The notes under the pieces: model-generated
Database searches by the model: none
What the model was told of the DNA's origin: nothing
Seen by the model: only the letters and a program-made list of their open reading frames with translations
Translations under genes and position numbers: made by a program
Shown here: positions 23,598 through 30,507 of the stretch, piece after piece
How the letters are laid out: every line of letters starts with the position of its first letter
How positions within the stretch are numbered: position 1 is the first letter of the stretch
Source of the DNA: Sphingomonadaceae bacterium
GTDB lineage: Bacteria; Pseudomonadota; Alphaproteobacteria; Sphingomonadales; Sphingomonadaceae
Length of the DNA: 55,498 nt
Assembly (NCBI GenBank): GCA_020847445.1
Contig: JADLBY010000064.1
Location: 1 to 55,498, forward strand
Direction of reading: 5' to 3'

Positions 23598-23706
23598 AGT
23601 CGGCTATGGCCCGCGCCGGGCTGTGCAGCGGATAGCGCTTGCCGCTGATCTGGACGCTCCAGCCGTTATTCCGCTTCGTTATGGTCGCGATGTGCGCGCG
23701 CACCAT
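23524..23706 (-). CDS. Possible small ORF next to tRNA-Val (uncertain)
   Basis: A reading frame of about 60 residues runs on the minus strand, starting at MVRAHIATITKRNNGWSVQI. Its first 25 residues loosely resemble the short arm-type DNA-binding domain of phage integrases (ATI.KR...W.VQI...Y), and it lies on the 3' side of tRNA-Val, a usual integration point. It overlaps the 3' end of the araC-type gene by 74 bases and no integrase catalytic domain follows. It may be a remnant, an unrelated small protein or chance. Confidence 0.25.
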   Translation of the reverse strand: MVRAHIATITKRNNGWSVQISGKRYPLHSPARAIADFRAAWTAFANPCSAARHTSGDMHG

Positions 23707-23809
23707 GTTCATCGTGTTGAGCGCGCAAACGGCACCAAATCCGACACAGCATGACACTGCCCAGAGCTGGTCAAATCTTGGTTTTCTTGGGATTTTTTTT
23801 GAGGGAAAA

Positions 23810-23884
23810 TGGTGGGCGTAGCAAGGATTGAACTTGCGACCCCTGCGATGTCAACACAGTGCTCTACCACTGAGCTATACGCCC
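23810..23884 (-). tRNA. tRNA-Val (anticodon GAC)
   Basis: On the minus strand this folds into a full cloverleaf. The acceptor stem is GGGCGTA/TACGCCC, the D stem GCTC/GAGC, the anticodon stem CTGTG/CGCAG with loop TTGACAT (anticodon GAC), and the T stem GCAAG/CTTGC with loop TTCAATC. A genomically encoded ACCA end follows. Total length is 75 nt with the CCA. Confidence 0.95.
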
Positions 23885-23939
23885 ACGCTGCGGGCCCTCT
23901 AGCGGCCTTCATGATTCCATTCAAGCCCGAAATGGGCTT

Positions 23940-24317
23940 TCAATTGAGCCCGCTTGCGCTTTCCTTGCTGAACAGCCTCTCGACCTCCAGCACCAGATCT
24001 TTCAGATGGAACGGCTTGGACAGGACTTTGGCCTGCGGCATCGACTGCCCGGCGCGCAGGGCAACGCCTGAAAAGCCGGTGATGAACATCACTTCGGTCT
24101 GCGGCGAAACCTTGCTGCAATGACGGGCCAGTTCGATGCCATCCATTTCGGGCATCACGATATCGGTCAGCAACAGGTCGAAATGCTCGCGTTCAAGCAA
24201 GGGGGCGGCTTCGGTGCCCCGATCGACCGAGACAACATCATATCCCGACCGTTCCAGCGCGCGCGCCAGATATTCGCGCATCGCCTGTTCGTCTTCGGCA
24301 AGAAGGATTCGGGTCAT
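23940..24317 (-). CDS. cpdR: Single-domain response regulator CpdR
   Basis: This 125-residue receiver domain has no output domain. Visible are the acidic pair ED at residues 8-9, phospho-acceptor Asp52 in LLLTDIVMPEMDGIELAR, the switch Thr in FITGFSGVAL, and Lys in KVLSKPFHL. The DIVMPEMDGIELAR and FITGF..VAL blocks are those of CpdR of alphaproteobacteria. Unphosphorylated CpdR primes ClpXP to degrade cell-cycle proteins such as CtrA and PdeA; the CckA-ChpT phosphorelay switches it off. ctrA lies about 24 kb away in this same window. The neighbour N-formylglutamate amidohydrolase gene is divergent. Confidence 0.92.
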   Translation of the reverse strand: MTRILLAEDEQAMREYLARALERSGYDVVSVDRGTEAAPLLEREHFDLLLTDIVMPEMDGIELARHCSKVSPQTEVMFITGFSGVALRAGQSMPQAKVLSKPFHLKDLVLEVERLFSKESASGLN

Positions 24318-24433
24318 TGCTTGTCCTGTCATCGGCATTTTGGCTGCTGTGAATCTCGATCAAGCGCCCATATACCACCAGACAGTAAAAAAATTGCACC
24401 GCATTTACCAATTTTGCCCTATTCATCGAGGTG

Positions 24434-25330
24434 ATGAACCGGAACGGCCACGTGACTCCGATGGACAGCAATGACGATTGCGGCTTCCGGCTGTTCAATA
24501 CCGAGCGGATCGACCTTCCGCTGCTTGTCTCGGTTCCGCATGCGGGCCGCGATTATCCCGCAGAACTGCACGACAATTTGCGCATCCCTGCGGCCGAATT
24601 GTTGCGGCTTGAAGATCGCTATGCCGACCGCCTTGTCGCCCCGGCGATGGCGGCGGGAATCCCGACTATCATTGCCCACCGTGCCCGCGCCTGGATGGAC
24701 CTGAACCGAGGCGTGGACGAACTCGACCCGGAAATGGTATCGGGCGCAATCGGCGCGCCGAAATCGACGGGAAGTGCAAAAATGCGGGGCGGTCTGGGGC
24801 TGGTGCCGCGCAGGCTGGTACATAGCGGCGACCTCTGGAAGCAGCGGTTTCCGGCCGATGAAATCAGCCAGCGCATCGCAAACTATCACACACCCTATCA
24901 TCAGACGATCGGGCAGTGCCTGTCGGGCATGGCAACGCGGTTCGGGTCGGCGCTTCTGGTCGATATCCACTCGATGCCGCCGCTGGCCGCCGCCGGTACG
25001 CATCCCGCGCCCCGGATCGTGATCGGTGACCGGTTCGGGCAAAGTGCCGCATCCATCTATTCCGAAATGCTGCTCGAACGGCTGAAGCAGACCGGTATCA
25101 CTGCGGCGCTGAACCACCCCTATCCCGGCGACTATATTTTGCGGCGTCACGGCAACGCCCGCAAAAACATCCATGCCATCCAGATCGAAGTCGACCGGTC
25201 GCTGTACCTCGACTCGGAACTGCGCGAACCCGGCGACGGCATGGAAACCACCGCCGCGCTGGTCGTCGACCTGCTCATGCTGCTGGCCGACTTGCTCGGC
25301 GGCCTGCCGCTGCCGCTCGCCGCCGAATAG
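24434..25330 (+). CDS. N-formylglutamate amidohydrolase family protein
   Basis: This 298-residue protein has the family pattern: LLVSVPHAGRDYP, LEDRYADRLV, RAWMDLNRGVDELDP, YHTPYHQTI, LLVDIHSMPP and a final IQIEVDRSLYLD. The conserved His, Asp and Glu residues coordinate zinc. Family members cleave N-formylglutamate (histidine degradation) or other formyl/acyl amides. No hut genes are near, so the pathway is not shown. ATG 24434 is used; a GTG three bases earlier and an ATG 27 bases later are possible. It diverges from cpdR with about 115 bases between. Confidence 0.87.
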   Translation: MNRNGHVTPMDSNDDCGFRLFNTERIDLPLLVSVPHAGRDYPAELHDNLRIPAAELLRLEDRYADRLVAPAMAAGIPTIIAHRARAWMDLNRGVDELDPEMVSGAIGAPKSTGSAKMRGGLGLVPRRLVHSGDLWKQRFPADEISQRIANYHTPYHQTIGQCLSGMATRFGSALLVDIHSMPPLAAAGTHPAPRIVIGDRFGQSAASIYSEMLLERLKQTGITAALNHPYPGDYILRRHGNARKNIHAIQIEVDRSLYLDSELREPGDGMETTAALVVDLLMLLADLLGGLPLPLAAE

Positions 25331-25358
25331 GCCGGAATTCGGCCAGTCCCCGGCCAAG

Positions 25359-25387
25359 AAAAAACCACCCCGGAAAATCCGGGGTGG
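25359..25387 (-). terminator. Intrinsic terminator of the small RNA
   Basis: The 9-bp stem 25365-25373 / 25379-25387 with a 5-nt loop ATTTT is followed on the minus strand by six T (25364-25359). On the + strand there is an A run before the stem but no T run after it, so the terminator works only in the minus direction. Confidence 0.85.
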
Positions 25388-25457
25388 CCAAGGTTCAGGG
25401 AGGTGGCGCTGACCTGCAGCGCCGGAGGACGGATAAGGGAGGGGAGATATCCGTCCT
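25359..25457 (-). ncRNA. Candidate trans-acting small RNA with anti-Shine-Dalgarno loop
   Basis: Read on the minus strand, three hairpins follow one another. Hairpin 1 has a 10-bp stem (AGGACGGATA/TATCCGTCCT, 25457-25448 and 25435-25426) with a 12-nt loop TCTCCCCTCCCT. Hairpin 2 has stem GGCGCTG/CAGCGCC with loop CAGGT. A single-stranded segment with ACCTCCCTG comes next. Hairpin 3 is a terminator, CCACCCCGG-ATTTT-CCGGGGTGG followed by TTTTTTC. Pyrimidine loops complementary to Shine-Dalgarno sequences are the mark of alphaproteobacterial riboregulators such as the alpha-r8 (MmgR/suhB-like) and related families; assignment to one family is inference. The promoter entry at 25464-25492 would start it at A25457. 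Confidence 0.7.
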
Positions 25458-25463
25458 GAGAAG

Positions 25464-25492
25464 AAGATGGGGTTTTCATCGTCGCAAATCAA
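25464..25492 (-). promoter_or_regulatory. Putative promoter of the small RNA
   Basis: On the minus strand TTGATT (25492-25487) and CATCTT (25469-25464) are spaced by 17 bases. The start point 7 bases on is A25457, exactly the first base of hairpin 1. The hexamers are imperfect but the spacing and position fit. Confidence 0.5.
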
Positions 25493-25554
25493 GACCCGAG
25501 TCTGTATCAACTCGTATCAGCGCGGCAAAATCCCCTGCTACATAGGCGGATATA

Positions 25555-26082
25555 TCATGGCCACATGCGTTGTATGAATGGCAGGCGGTCCGCAAATTGA
25601 TGCTTCAGCGCGCCGATAATATGCAATATTATCAACAGGAAAAGCGGCTTTGTCAGCACTTCGTGCACCTCATGCCCGATACCGGCCAACGCCTTGTCCT
25701 TGCCGATGGGCATGGTCGCATCAAAGAGGCCGAAAAAGTCAACCGGCGGGGCCTGCGGATGGGCCGAAGCCATTAGCCAGCCGGACAGCGGCACCGCGAT
25801 GATCAGAAAATAGAAGAGGAAATGGACGAATTTGCCCATTCCTGCCTGCCATGCCGGAATCGCGGCGGGCAATGGCGGGGGCTTGTGTCCAAAGCGCCAG
25901 AACAGCCGCAGAAGCGACAGCGTCAGGATCGATATGCCGATTGCCTTGTGCGGCGCCATCAGCGCGCCCTGCGCCTCACGTGGCAAATCCTCCGCCATGC
26001 TGGCGAGGACGAAATTGGTGATGACCAGCAAGGCGATCAGCCAGTGAAAAGCGATCGCGACCTTACTATATTTTGAAATCAT
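25555..26082 (-). CDS. Cytochrome b561 family protein
   Basis: This 175-residue inner-membrane protein has four transmembrane helices: about residues 10-30 (IAFHWLIALLVITNFVL), 45-65, 90-110 (FVHFLFYFLIIAVPLSGWLM) and 145-165 (LFLLIILHIIGALKHQF). The haem-ligand histidines are in AFHW, APHKAIG, FVHFLFY and ILHIIGALKH. CybB-type cytochromes oxidise ubiquinol or pass superoxide electrons to quinone. The gene is 35 bases downstream of the sapC-like gene on the same strand, so it may share a transcript. Confidence 0.92.
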   Translation of the reverse strand: MISKYSKVAIAFHWLIALLVITNFVLASMAEDLPREAQGALMAPHKAIGISILTLSLLRLFWRFGHKPPPLPAAIPAWQAGMGKFVHFLFYFLIIAVPLSGWLMASAHPQAPPVDFFGLFDATMPIGKDKALAGIGHEVHEVLTKPLFLLIILHIIGALKHQFADRLPFIQRMWP

Positions 26083-26117
26083 GGCGGCCCTCCTCTTGTC
26101 GGGCCGCCACGGGTTTA

Positions 26118-26915
26118 TCAGGCGGTGGGCAGCTCGACCGGCTGGGGAACCTTACCCTGTTGCATTTGCATTGCAAACACGTCGCGCACGAGGTTGAGCG
26201 AGAAAAGATGAGCGTAGATCAACGGCAACATTCCGCTCTGGCTCATCTTGCGCAGCTCGTCGCCGCGCAGGTCGCGCAGCTTTTCTTCGTTCACCATCTG
26301 GAAACCGCGATAGACGAAGGGATTTTCGCTGCCTTCCTGCTGGATGGCGACTTCGCCTTCCATCAGCAGTTCCAGCTTTTTCAGCTCCTCGACAAAGGCC
26401 TGGGTGCGGGCACCCGCCTGCTCGAAATCTTCGCAGAATTTCAGGATGTCCTTGGTCATCTGGGTCGGCTCGGCCCCATCGAACAGGGCATCGCCTTCCT
26501 TCTTGAAATCGCCAAGGGCATCGGAAGTCGGGTCGAAACATAGCGACAGTTCATCGCTATCCGGACGCAGACGGGCGAGCATGAACGGATAGCGACGGAT
26601 ATAGGCAGGCAGATAGACCGGATTATTGAATTTGCCGTTCTCGTCCATGAAGACATTGACGCCTTCGTTCATGCCCATCAGCGCCAGCGGAACGGGATTG
26701 TCGCCAGCGGAAAAGATGATCGGAAAATTGCGCGCGGCCGAGACGAATTCCTCGACGGTCAGCGGGATGGCATGCTGCCCCTGCATGAAGTTGGCATTGT
26801 CGATCTGCCGGCTCTTGAAATTTGCATGTTCGTTGCTGTTGAGCGGCACGAGGTCGTTGTAAAAGAGGGGCAAGCCTTGCGGCGCGGGCTGGGTAGCCAT
26901 CATAGTCTCCGTCAT
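26118..26915 (-). CDS. SapC family protein
   Basis: This 265-residue protein has the SapC pattern: PLFYNDLVPLNSNEHANFK, NFMQGQHAIPLTVEEFVSAARNFPIIF, VNVFMDENGKFN, YLPAYIRRYPFML and a C-terminal SGMLPLIYAHLFSLNLV. SapC-like proteins in sphingomonads and Caulobacter usually sit beside a TonB receptor, a tryptophan halogenase and a cupin; none of these is adjacent here. Function is unknown; the name comes from an S-layer-type protein of Campylobacter. There is no signal peptide, so a cytoplasmic location is likely. Confidence 0.88.
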   Translation of the reverse strand: MTETMMATQPAPQGLPLFYNDLVPLNSNEHANFKSRQIDNANFMQGQHAIPLTVEEFVSAARNFPIIFSAGDNPVPLALMGMNEGVNVFMDENGKFNNPVYLPAYIRRYPFMLARLRPDSDELSLCFDPTSDALGDFKKEGDALFDGAEPTQMTKDILKFCEDFEQAGARTQAFVEELKKLELLMEGEVAIQQEGSENPFVYRGFQMVNEEKLRDLRGDELRKMSQSGMLPLIYAHLFSLNLVRDVFAMQMQQGKVPQPVELPTA

Positions 26916-26945
26916 CTGGATTCGAATTGTAGATTGCGGGCGGCT

Positions 26946-28391
26946 TTAGGCCGCAGCGCTGGCGCTGGCAAGAGGAACGAGTTTGCCCGGATTCATGATG
27001 CCTTTGGGGTCTAGCGCCGCCTTGACGGCGCGCAACGCCGCCAGACGTGCCGGATCGGACAAACGGGCAAATTCCGCCAGCTTTGCCTGACCAATGCCAT
27101 GCTCGGCCGATAGCGATCCGCCATAGCTGGCCACCCTGTCATACACATCGCCGCTGATATGATGGGCATATTGTCCATACCATTCATCGGCCACGGCGCC
27201 TTTGGGCGCCTTCACATGATAATGAATATTGCCATCGCCCAAATGGCCAAAAGCGATGATCGCCGTGCCCGGATAGCGCGCCTCGATGTCCGGGGATTCC
27301 TGTTCGATGAAGCGCGCCATCGCGTCGACGGGCACGCTGATGTCATGCTGCAGCGCCGGGCCTTCCGCCCGCTCCGCCTCGGCAATCGAATCCCGTATTT
27401 TCCAGAATGCTTCGACCTGACCTTCATTTGCCGCGATCACGGCGTCGCGCGCAAAGCCCTGTTCCAGCATCCGGCCAAGAAACCGTTCGGCCGCGCCTGC
27501 CGGAGAGTCCTGATCCGGCCTGTCCTTCACCAGTTCGACCAGCGCATACCAGCCATGCGATCCGGCAAGTGGCGATCGTGTGCCGGGTATGTGTTTGAGG
27601 ACATGTTGAAGCGCCGTGTCGGGAAGTATTTCGAACCCCTCAAGCATTCCCGAAAACGCGGCTGACGCGCGCAGCAAAAGTTCGTAGGCGGCCGTCGGGG
27701 AATCGACGGCCACCCAGGCTGTCGCCCGTTCGATCAGCGCCGGAACCAGTTGCAGCGTTGCGCGGGTAACAACGCCCAGTGTTCCTTCCGCACCGATCAG
27801 CAGATGTTTTAGATCATAGCCCCGATTGTCCTTCTTGAGCGGAGCGAGCGCGGTATAGACCGAGCCATCGGGCAACACCGCCTCCAGCCCGGCAACCAGA
27901 CTGCGCATCGTTCCGTGCCGCAACACTTGCGTCCCGCCGGCGTTGGTCGAAATCAGCCCGCCGACCGTGGCCGAACCCTTTCCCCCCAGCGTCAGGGGAA
28001 AGCGCAAGCCCTGTTCGGCGACCGCCTCGTGCAGAGTCTGCAGGATGACGCCGGCCCCACAACGCACCAGCCGGGATCGCGGGTCAATCTCCTCAATCCG
28101 GTTGAGCCGCCGTAGCGAAAGCAACAGGCTGTTTCCCGAACGGTCTGGCGTGGCACCCGCAACCATGCCGCTATTACCCCCCTGTGGCACCAGCGGGAGC
28201 GCATATTCGCTGGCCAGCCTGACGACTTGAGATACCTCGGCGGTGGTCGCGGGGGAGAGAAGCGCGGCGGCGCTGCCGCTGAACCGGCCGCGCCAGTCGG
28301 TCAGCCATGGCGCGATCTCGTCCTGACTGGCGGTGAATCCCTTTGGTCCCAGAAGCTGGCTCAGGCGTTCGAATGTCCCATTTTCAGGCAA
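26946..28391 (-). CDS. FAD-binding oxidoreductase (GlcD / D-2-hydroxyacid dehydrogenase type)
   Basis: This 481-residue flavoprotein has the PCMH-type FAD domain: ALPLVPQGGNSGMVAGATP, RCGAGVILQTLHEAVAEQGLRFPL, GKGSATVGGLISTNAGGTQVLRHG and GAEGTLGVVTRATLQLVP. The C-terminal substrate domain has FGHLGDGNIHYHV and the near-terminal SAEHGIGQ. This order fits D-lactate, D-2-hydroxyglutarate or glycolate dehydrogenase-like enzymes that pass electrons to quinone or ETF. A separate FeS subunit is not encoded beside it. It lies 30 bases before the sapC-like gene on the same strand. Confidence 0.9.
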   Translation of the reverse strand: MPENGTFERLSQLLGPKGFTASQDEIAPWLTDWRGRFSGSAAALLSPATTAEVSQVVRLASEYALPLVPQGGNSGMVAGATPDRSGNSLLLSLRRLNRIEEIDPRSRLVRCGAGVILQTLHEAVAEQGLRFPLTLGGKGSATVGGLISTNAGGTQVLRHGTMRSLVAGLEAVLPDGSVYTALAPLKKDNRGYDLKHLLIGAEGTLGVVTRATLQLVPALIERATAWVAVDSPTAAYELLLRASAAFSGMLEGFEILPDTALQHVLKHIPGTRSPLAGSHGWYALVELVKDRPDQDSPAGAAERFLGRMLEQGFARDAVIAANEGQVEAFWKIRDSIAEAERAEGPALQHDISVPVDAMARFIEQESPDIEARYPGTAIIAFGHLGDGNIHYHVKAPKGAVADEWYGQYAHHISGDVYDRVASYGGSLSAEHGIGQAKLAEFARLSDPARLAALRAVKAALDPKGIMNPGKLVPLASASAAA

Positions 28392-28514
28392 ATTGTCGTT
28401 CCTGTCTTCGTACCGATTGACTTGAAAGTTGCCGCTTCATAGGGCTGGATTAATGCTCCGTTCAACCGTTACCGCTATTGGAAGCAAAAGGCGAATTTTG
28501 GTCGGGGCCCGGCG

Positions 28515-28994
28515 TTGCGCATTATACTGATTGTCATTGCGGGGCTTGCATCGGCCATTTGCATTGCATGCGCAGCGCATGGCCAGTCGCTCGGCCCGCT
28601 GTTCGATTTGCTGGATGGATCGTTGAACTATCAGGCCCGTATCGAACAAAGGGTGATTGTCCGTTTTCCCAATCAGCCGGTTCCGGCGCCCGCCGGTCGC
28701 AGCGAGAAACGCCAGTCCCCTATCTACAATGAAGAAAAGATTGGCAAATGCCTGCTGATGGACAGGCTGGTCGCATCGCGCCCCGGCCCCAAGAACAGCC
28801 TGGAACTGGTCACCCGCGAACGACAGCTGATCCGCGCCTATCTGGGCGATGGCTGCCTTGCCCGCGAATTTTATGCAGGGGCCTATGTCGAACGGCCCAA
28901 GGACGGCAAGCTGTGCGTTGACCGCGACCTGCTGCACGCCCGCACGGGTGCGAAATGCGAAATCGACAAGTTCCGTTTGCTGGTTCCAGAGTAA
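28515..28994 (+). CDS. Small secreted protein of unknown function
   Basis: This 159-residue protein starts at TTG 28515 with a signal peptide (IILIVIAGLASAICIACAAHGQ). The mature part has three cysteines near KIGKCLLMD, GDGCLA and KLCVD plus a late AKCEID, suggesting two disulfides in the periplasm. No family was recognised. There is no strong ribosome-binding site. It is 97 bases ahead of the RNA helicase gene on the same strand. Confidence 0.7.
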   Translation: MRIILIVIAGLASAICIACAAHGQSLGPLFDLLDGSLNYQARIEQRVIVRFPNQPVPAPAGRSEKRQSPIYNEEKIGKCLLMDRLVASRPGPKNSLELVTRERQLIRAYLGDGCLAREFYAGAYVERPKDGKLCVDRDLLHARTGAKCEIDKFRLLVPE

Positions 28995-29091
28995 GATACG
29001 CCAAATTCCTTGACTTTTGGCCGATGCTCCGCCAAGCGGCGCGCACCGGACGCGCGGGGAAGCGCCGACCGGCTTGCTCCCTTCCGGAATT

Positions 29092-30441
29092 ATGAACCCT
29101 ATGTCCTTTGCCGATCTCGGCCTTTCCGATGAACTATTGAGCGCGGTTACCGCCGCGGGATATGACACGCCAACGCCGATCCAGGCGCAGGCAATCCCTT
29201 CGGTGCTGATGATGCGCGACCTGATCGGTATCGCACAAACCGGAACCGGCAAGACGGCATCGTTCGTGCTGCCGATGATCGACATTCTGGCGCATGGCAG
29301 GGCCCGGGCCCGTATGCCGCGCAGCCTGATCCTCGAACCGACCCGCGAACTTGCGGCACAGGTTGCCGAGAATTTCGAAAAATACGGAAAGAACCACAAG
29401 CTCTCGATGGCGTTGCTGATCGGCGGGGTTTCGATGGGCGATCAGGTGAAAGCGCTGCAAAAGGGCGTCGATGTGCTGATCGCGACACCCGGCCGCCTGA
29501 TGGACCTTTTCGAACGCGGCAATATCCTGCTCAACGGCTGCGAACTGCTCGTCATCGACGAGGCCGATCGCATGCTCGACATGGGCTTCATTCCCGATAT
29601 CGAAAATATCTGCACCAAATTGCCGACCAGCCGGCAGACGCTGCTGTTTTCAGCAACGATGCCGCCGCCGATCAAGAAGCTGTCGGACAAATTCCTTTCG
29701 AACCCGAAATATATCGAGGTGGCCCGGCCCGCGACCGCGAACACCAATATCGAACAGAAACTGGTCGAAGTCACACCGATGAAAAAGCGCGATGTGCTGC
29801 GCGACCTGATCCGCGACGAGGATGTGCAGACCGCAATCATCTTCTGCAACCGCAAGACCACCGTGCGCGAGCTGAACAAGAGCCTCCAGCGCCATGGCTT
29901 TCGTTCGGGAGAAATCCATGGCGATATCGATCAGGCATCGCGCCTGAAGGAACTGGACGCGTTCAAGAGCGGGGCGATCAACCTGCTGGTGGCGTCGGAC
30001 GTTGCGGCGCGCGGTCTGGACATCAAGGGCGTCAGCCACGTCTTCAATTTCGATGCCCCCTGGCATCCTGACGATTATGTCCACCGCATCGGCCGCACCG
30101 GTCGTGCAGGTGCGAAGGGCAAGGCCTTCACCTTCGTCACGCGTGACGATGCAGAGCATATCGACAATATCGAAAAGCTGATCGGATTGAAGATTGAACG
30201 ACTGGTGCGGGCGGGCGAGTCAAAGCCCGATGCCCGGGAACGACCGGCCAAAGGCAGCGACGCTGCGGACAAGCAGGACCGCTCCGGAACCAGAGCATCA
30301 AAACGCCCGGCCAGGTCCGAACGCAAGGCCGATAGCAAGTCGTCGGGCGGCAAGCATGTCGGCGACCGCGACAATGGCGGTGATGATGGCAGCTGGAATG
30401 GCCCGATGCCCGATTTCCTGAGCGTCGCCATCCCGCTTTGA
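29092..30441 (+). CDS. DEAD-box ATP-dependent RNA helicase (RhlE-like)
   Basis: This 449-residue helicase has all DEAD-box motifs. They are the Q motif PTPIQAQAIP, motif I AQTGTGKT, Ia PTRELAAQ, II VIDEADRMLD, III SATMPP, IV IIFCNRKT, V ASDVAARGLDI and VI HRIGRTGRAG. The C-terminal 80 residues are a charged, disordered tail rich in Lys, Arg, Asp and Ser (about 370-440), as in RhlE/CsdA-type proteins acting in ribosome assembly, RNA decay or cold response. An internal ATG nine bases later (MSFADLGLSD) is an equally good start. A terminator follows within 50 bases. Confidence 0.93.
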   Translation: MNPMSFADLGLSDELLSAVTAAGYDTPTPIQAQAIPSVLMMRDLIGIAQTGTGKTASFVLPMIDILAHGRARARMPRSLILEPTRELAAQVAENFEKYGKNHKLSMALLIGGVSMGDQVKALQKGVDVLIATPGRLMDLFERGNILLNGCELLVIDEADRMLDMGFIPDIENICTKLPTSRQTLLFSATMPPPIKKLSDKFLSNPKYIEVARPATANTNIEQKLVEVTPMKKRDVLRDLIRDEDVQTAIIFCNRKTTVRELNKSLQRHGFRSGEIHGDIDQASRLKELDAFKSGAINLLVASDVAARGLDIKGVSHVFNFDAPWHPDDYVHRIGRTGRAGAKGKAFTFVTRDDAEHIDNIEKLIGLKIERLVRAGESKPDARERPAKGSDAADKQDRSGTRASKRPARSERKADSKSSGGKHVGDRDNGGDDGSWNGPMPDFLSVAIPL

Positions 30442-30459
30442 CCTGCGACAGCGCAGCAC

Positions 30460-30488
30460 AAAAAAAGGCCCGCCGAAGCGGGCCTTTT
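30460..30488. terminator. Bidirectional intrinsic terminator
   Basis: GGCCCGC (30467-30473) / GCGGGCC (30478-30484) with tetraloop CGAA has TTTT on the right and a run of seven or more A on the left. It serves the helicase gene (+) and TonB receptor 2 (-), which converge here. Confidence 0.9.
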
Positions 30489-30507
30489 CTGTGTTGTTTG
30501 GCTATCC

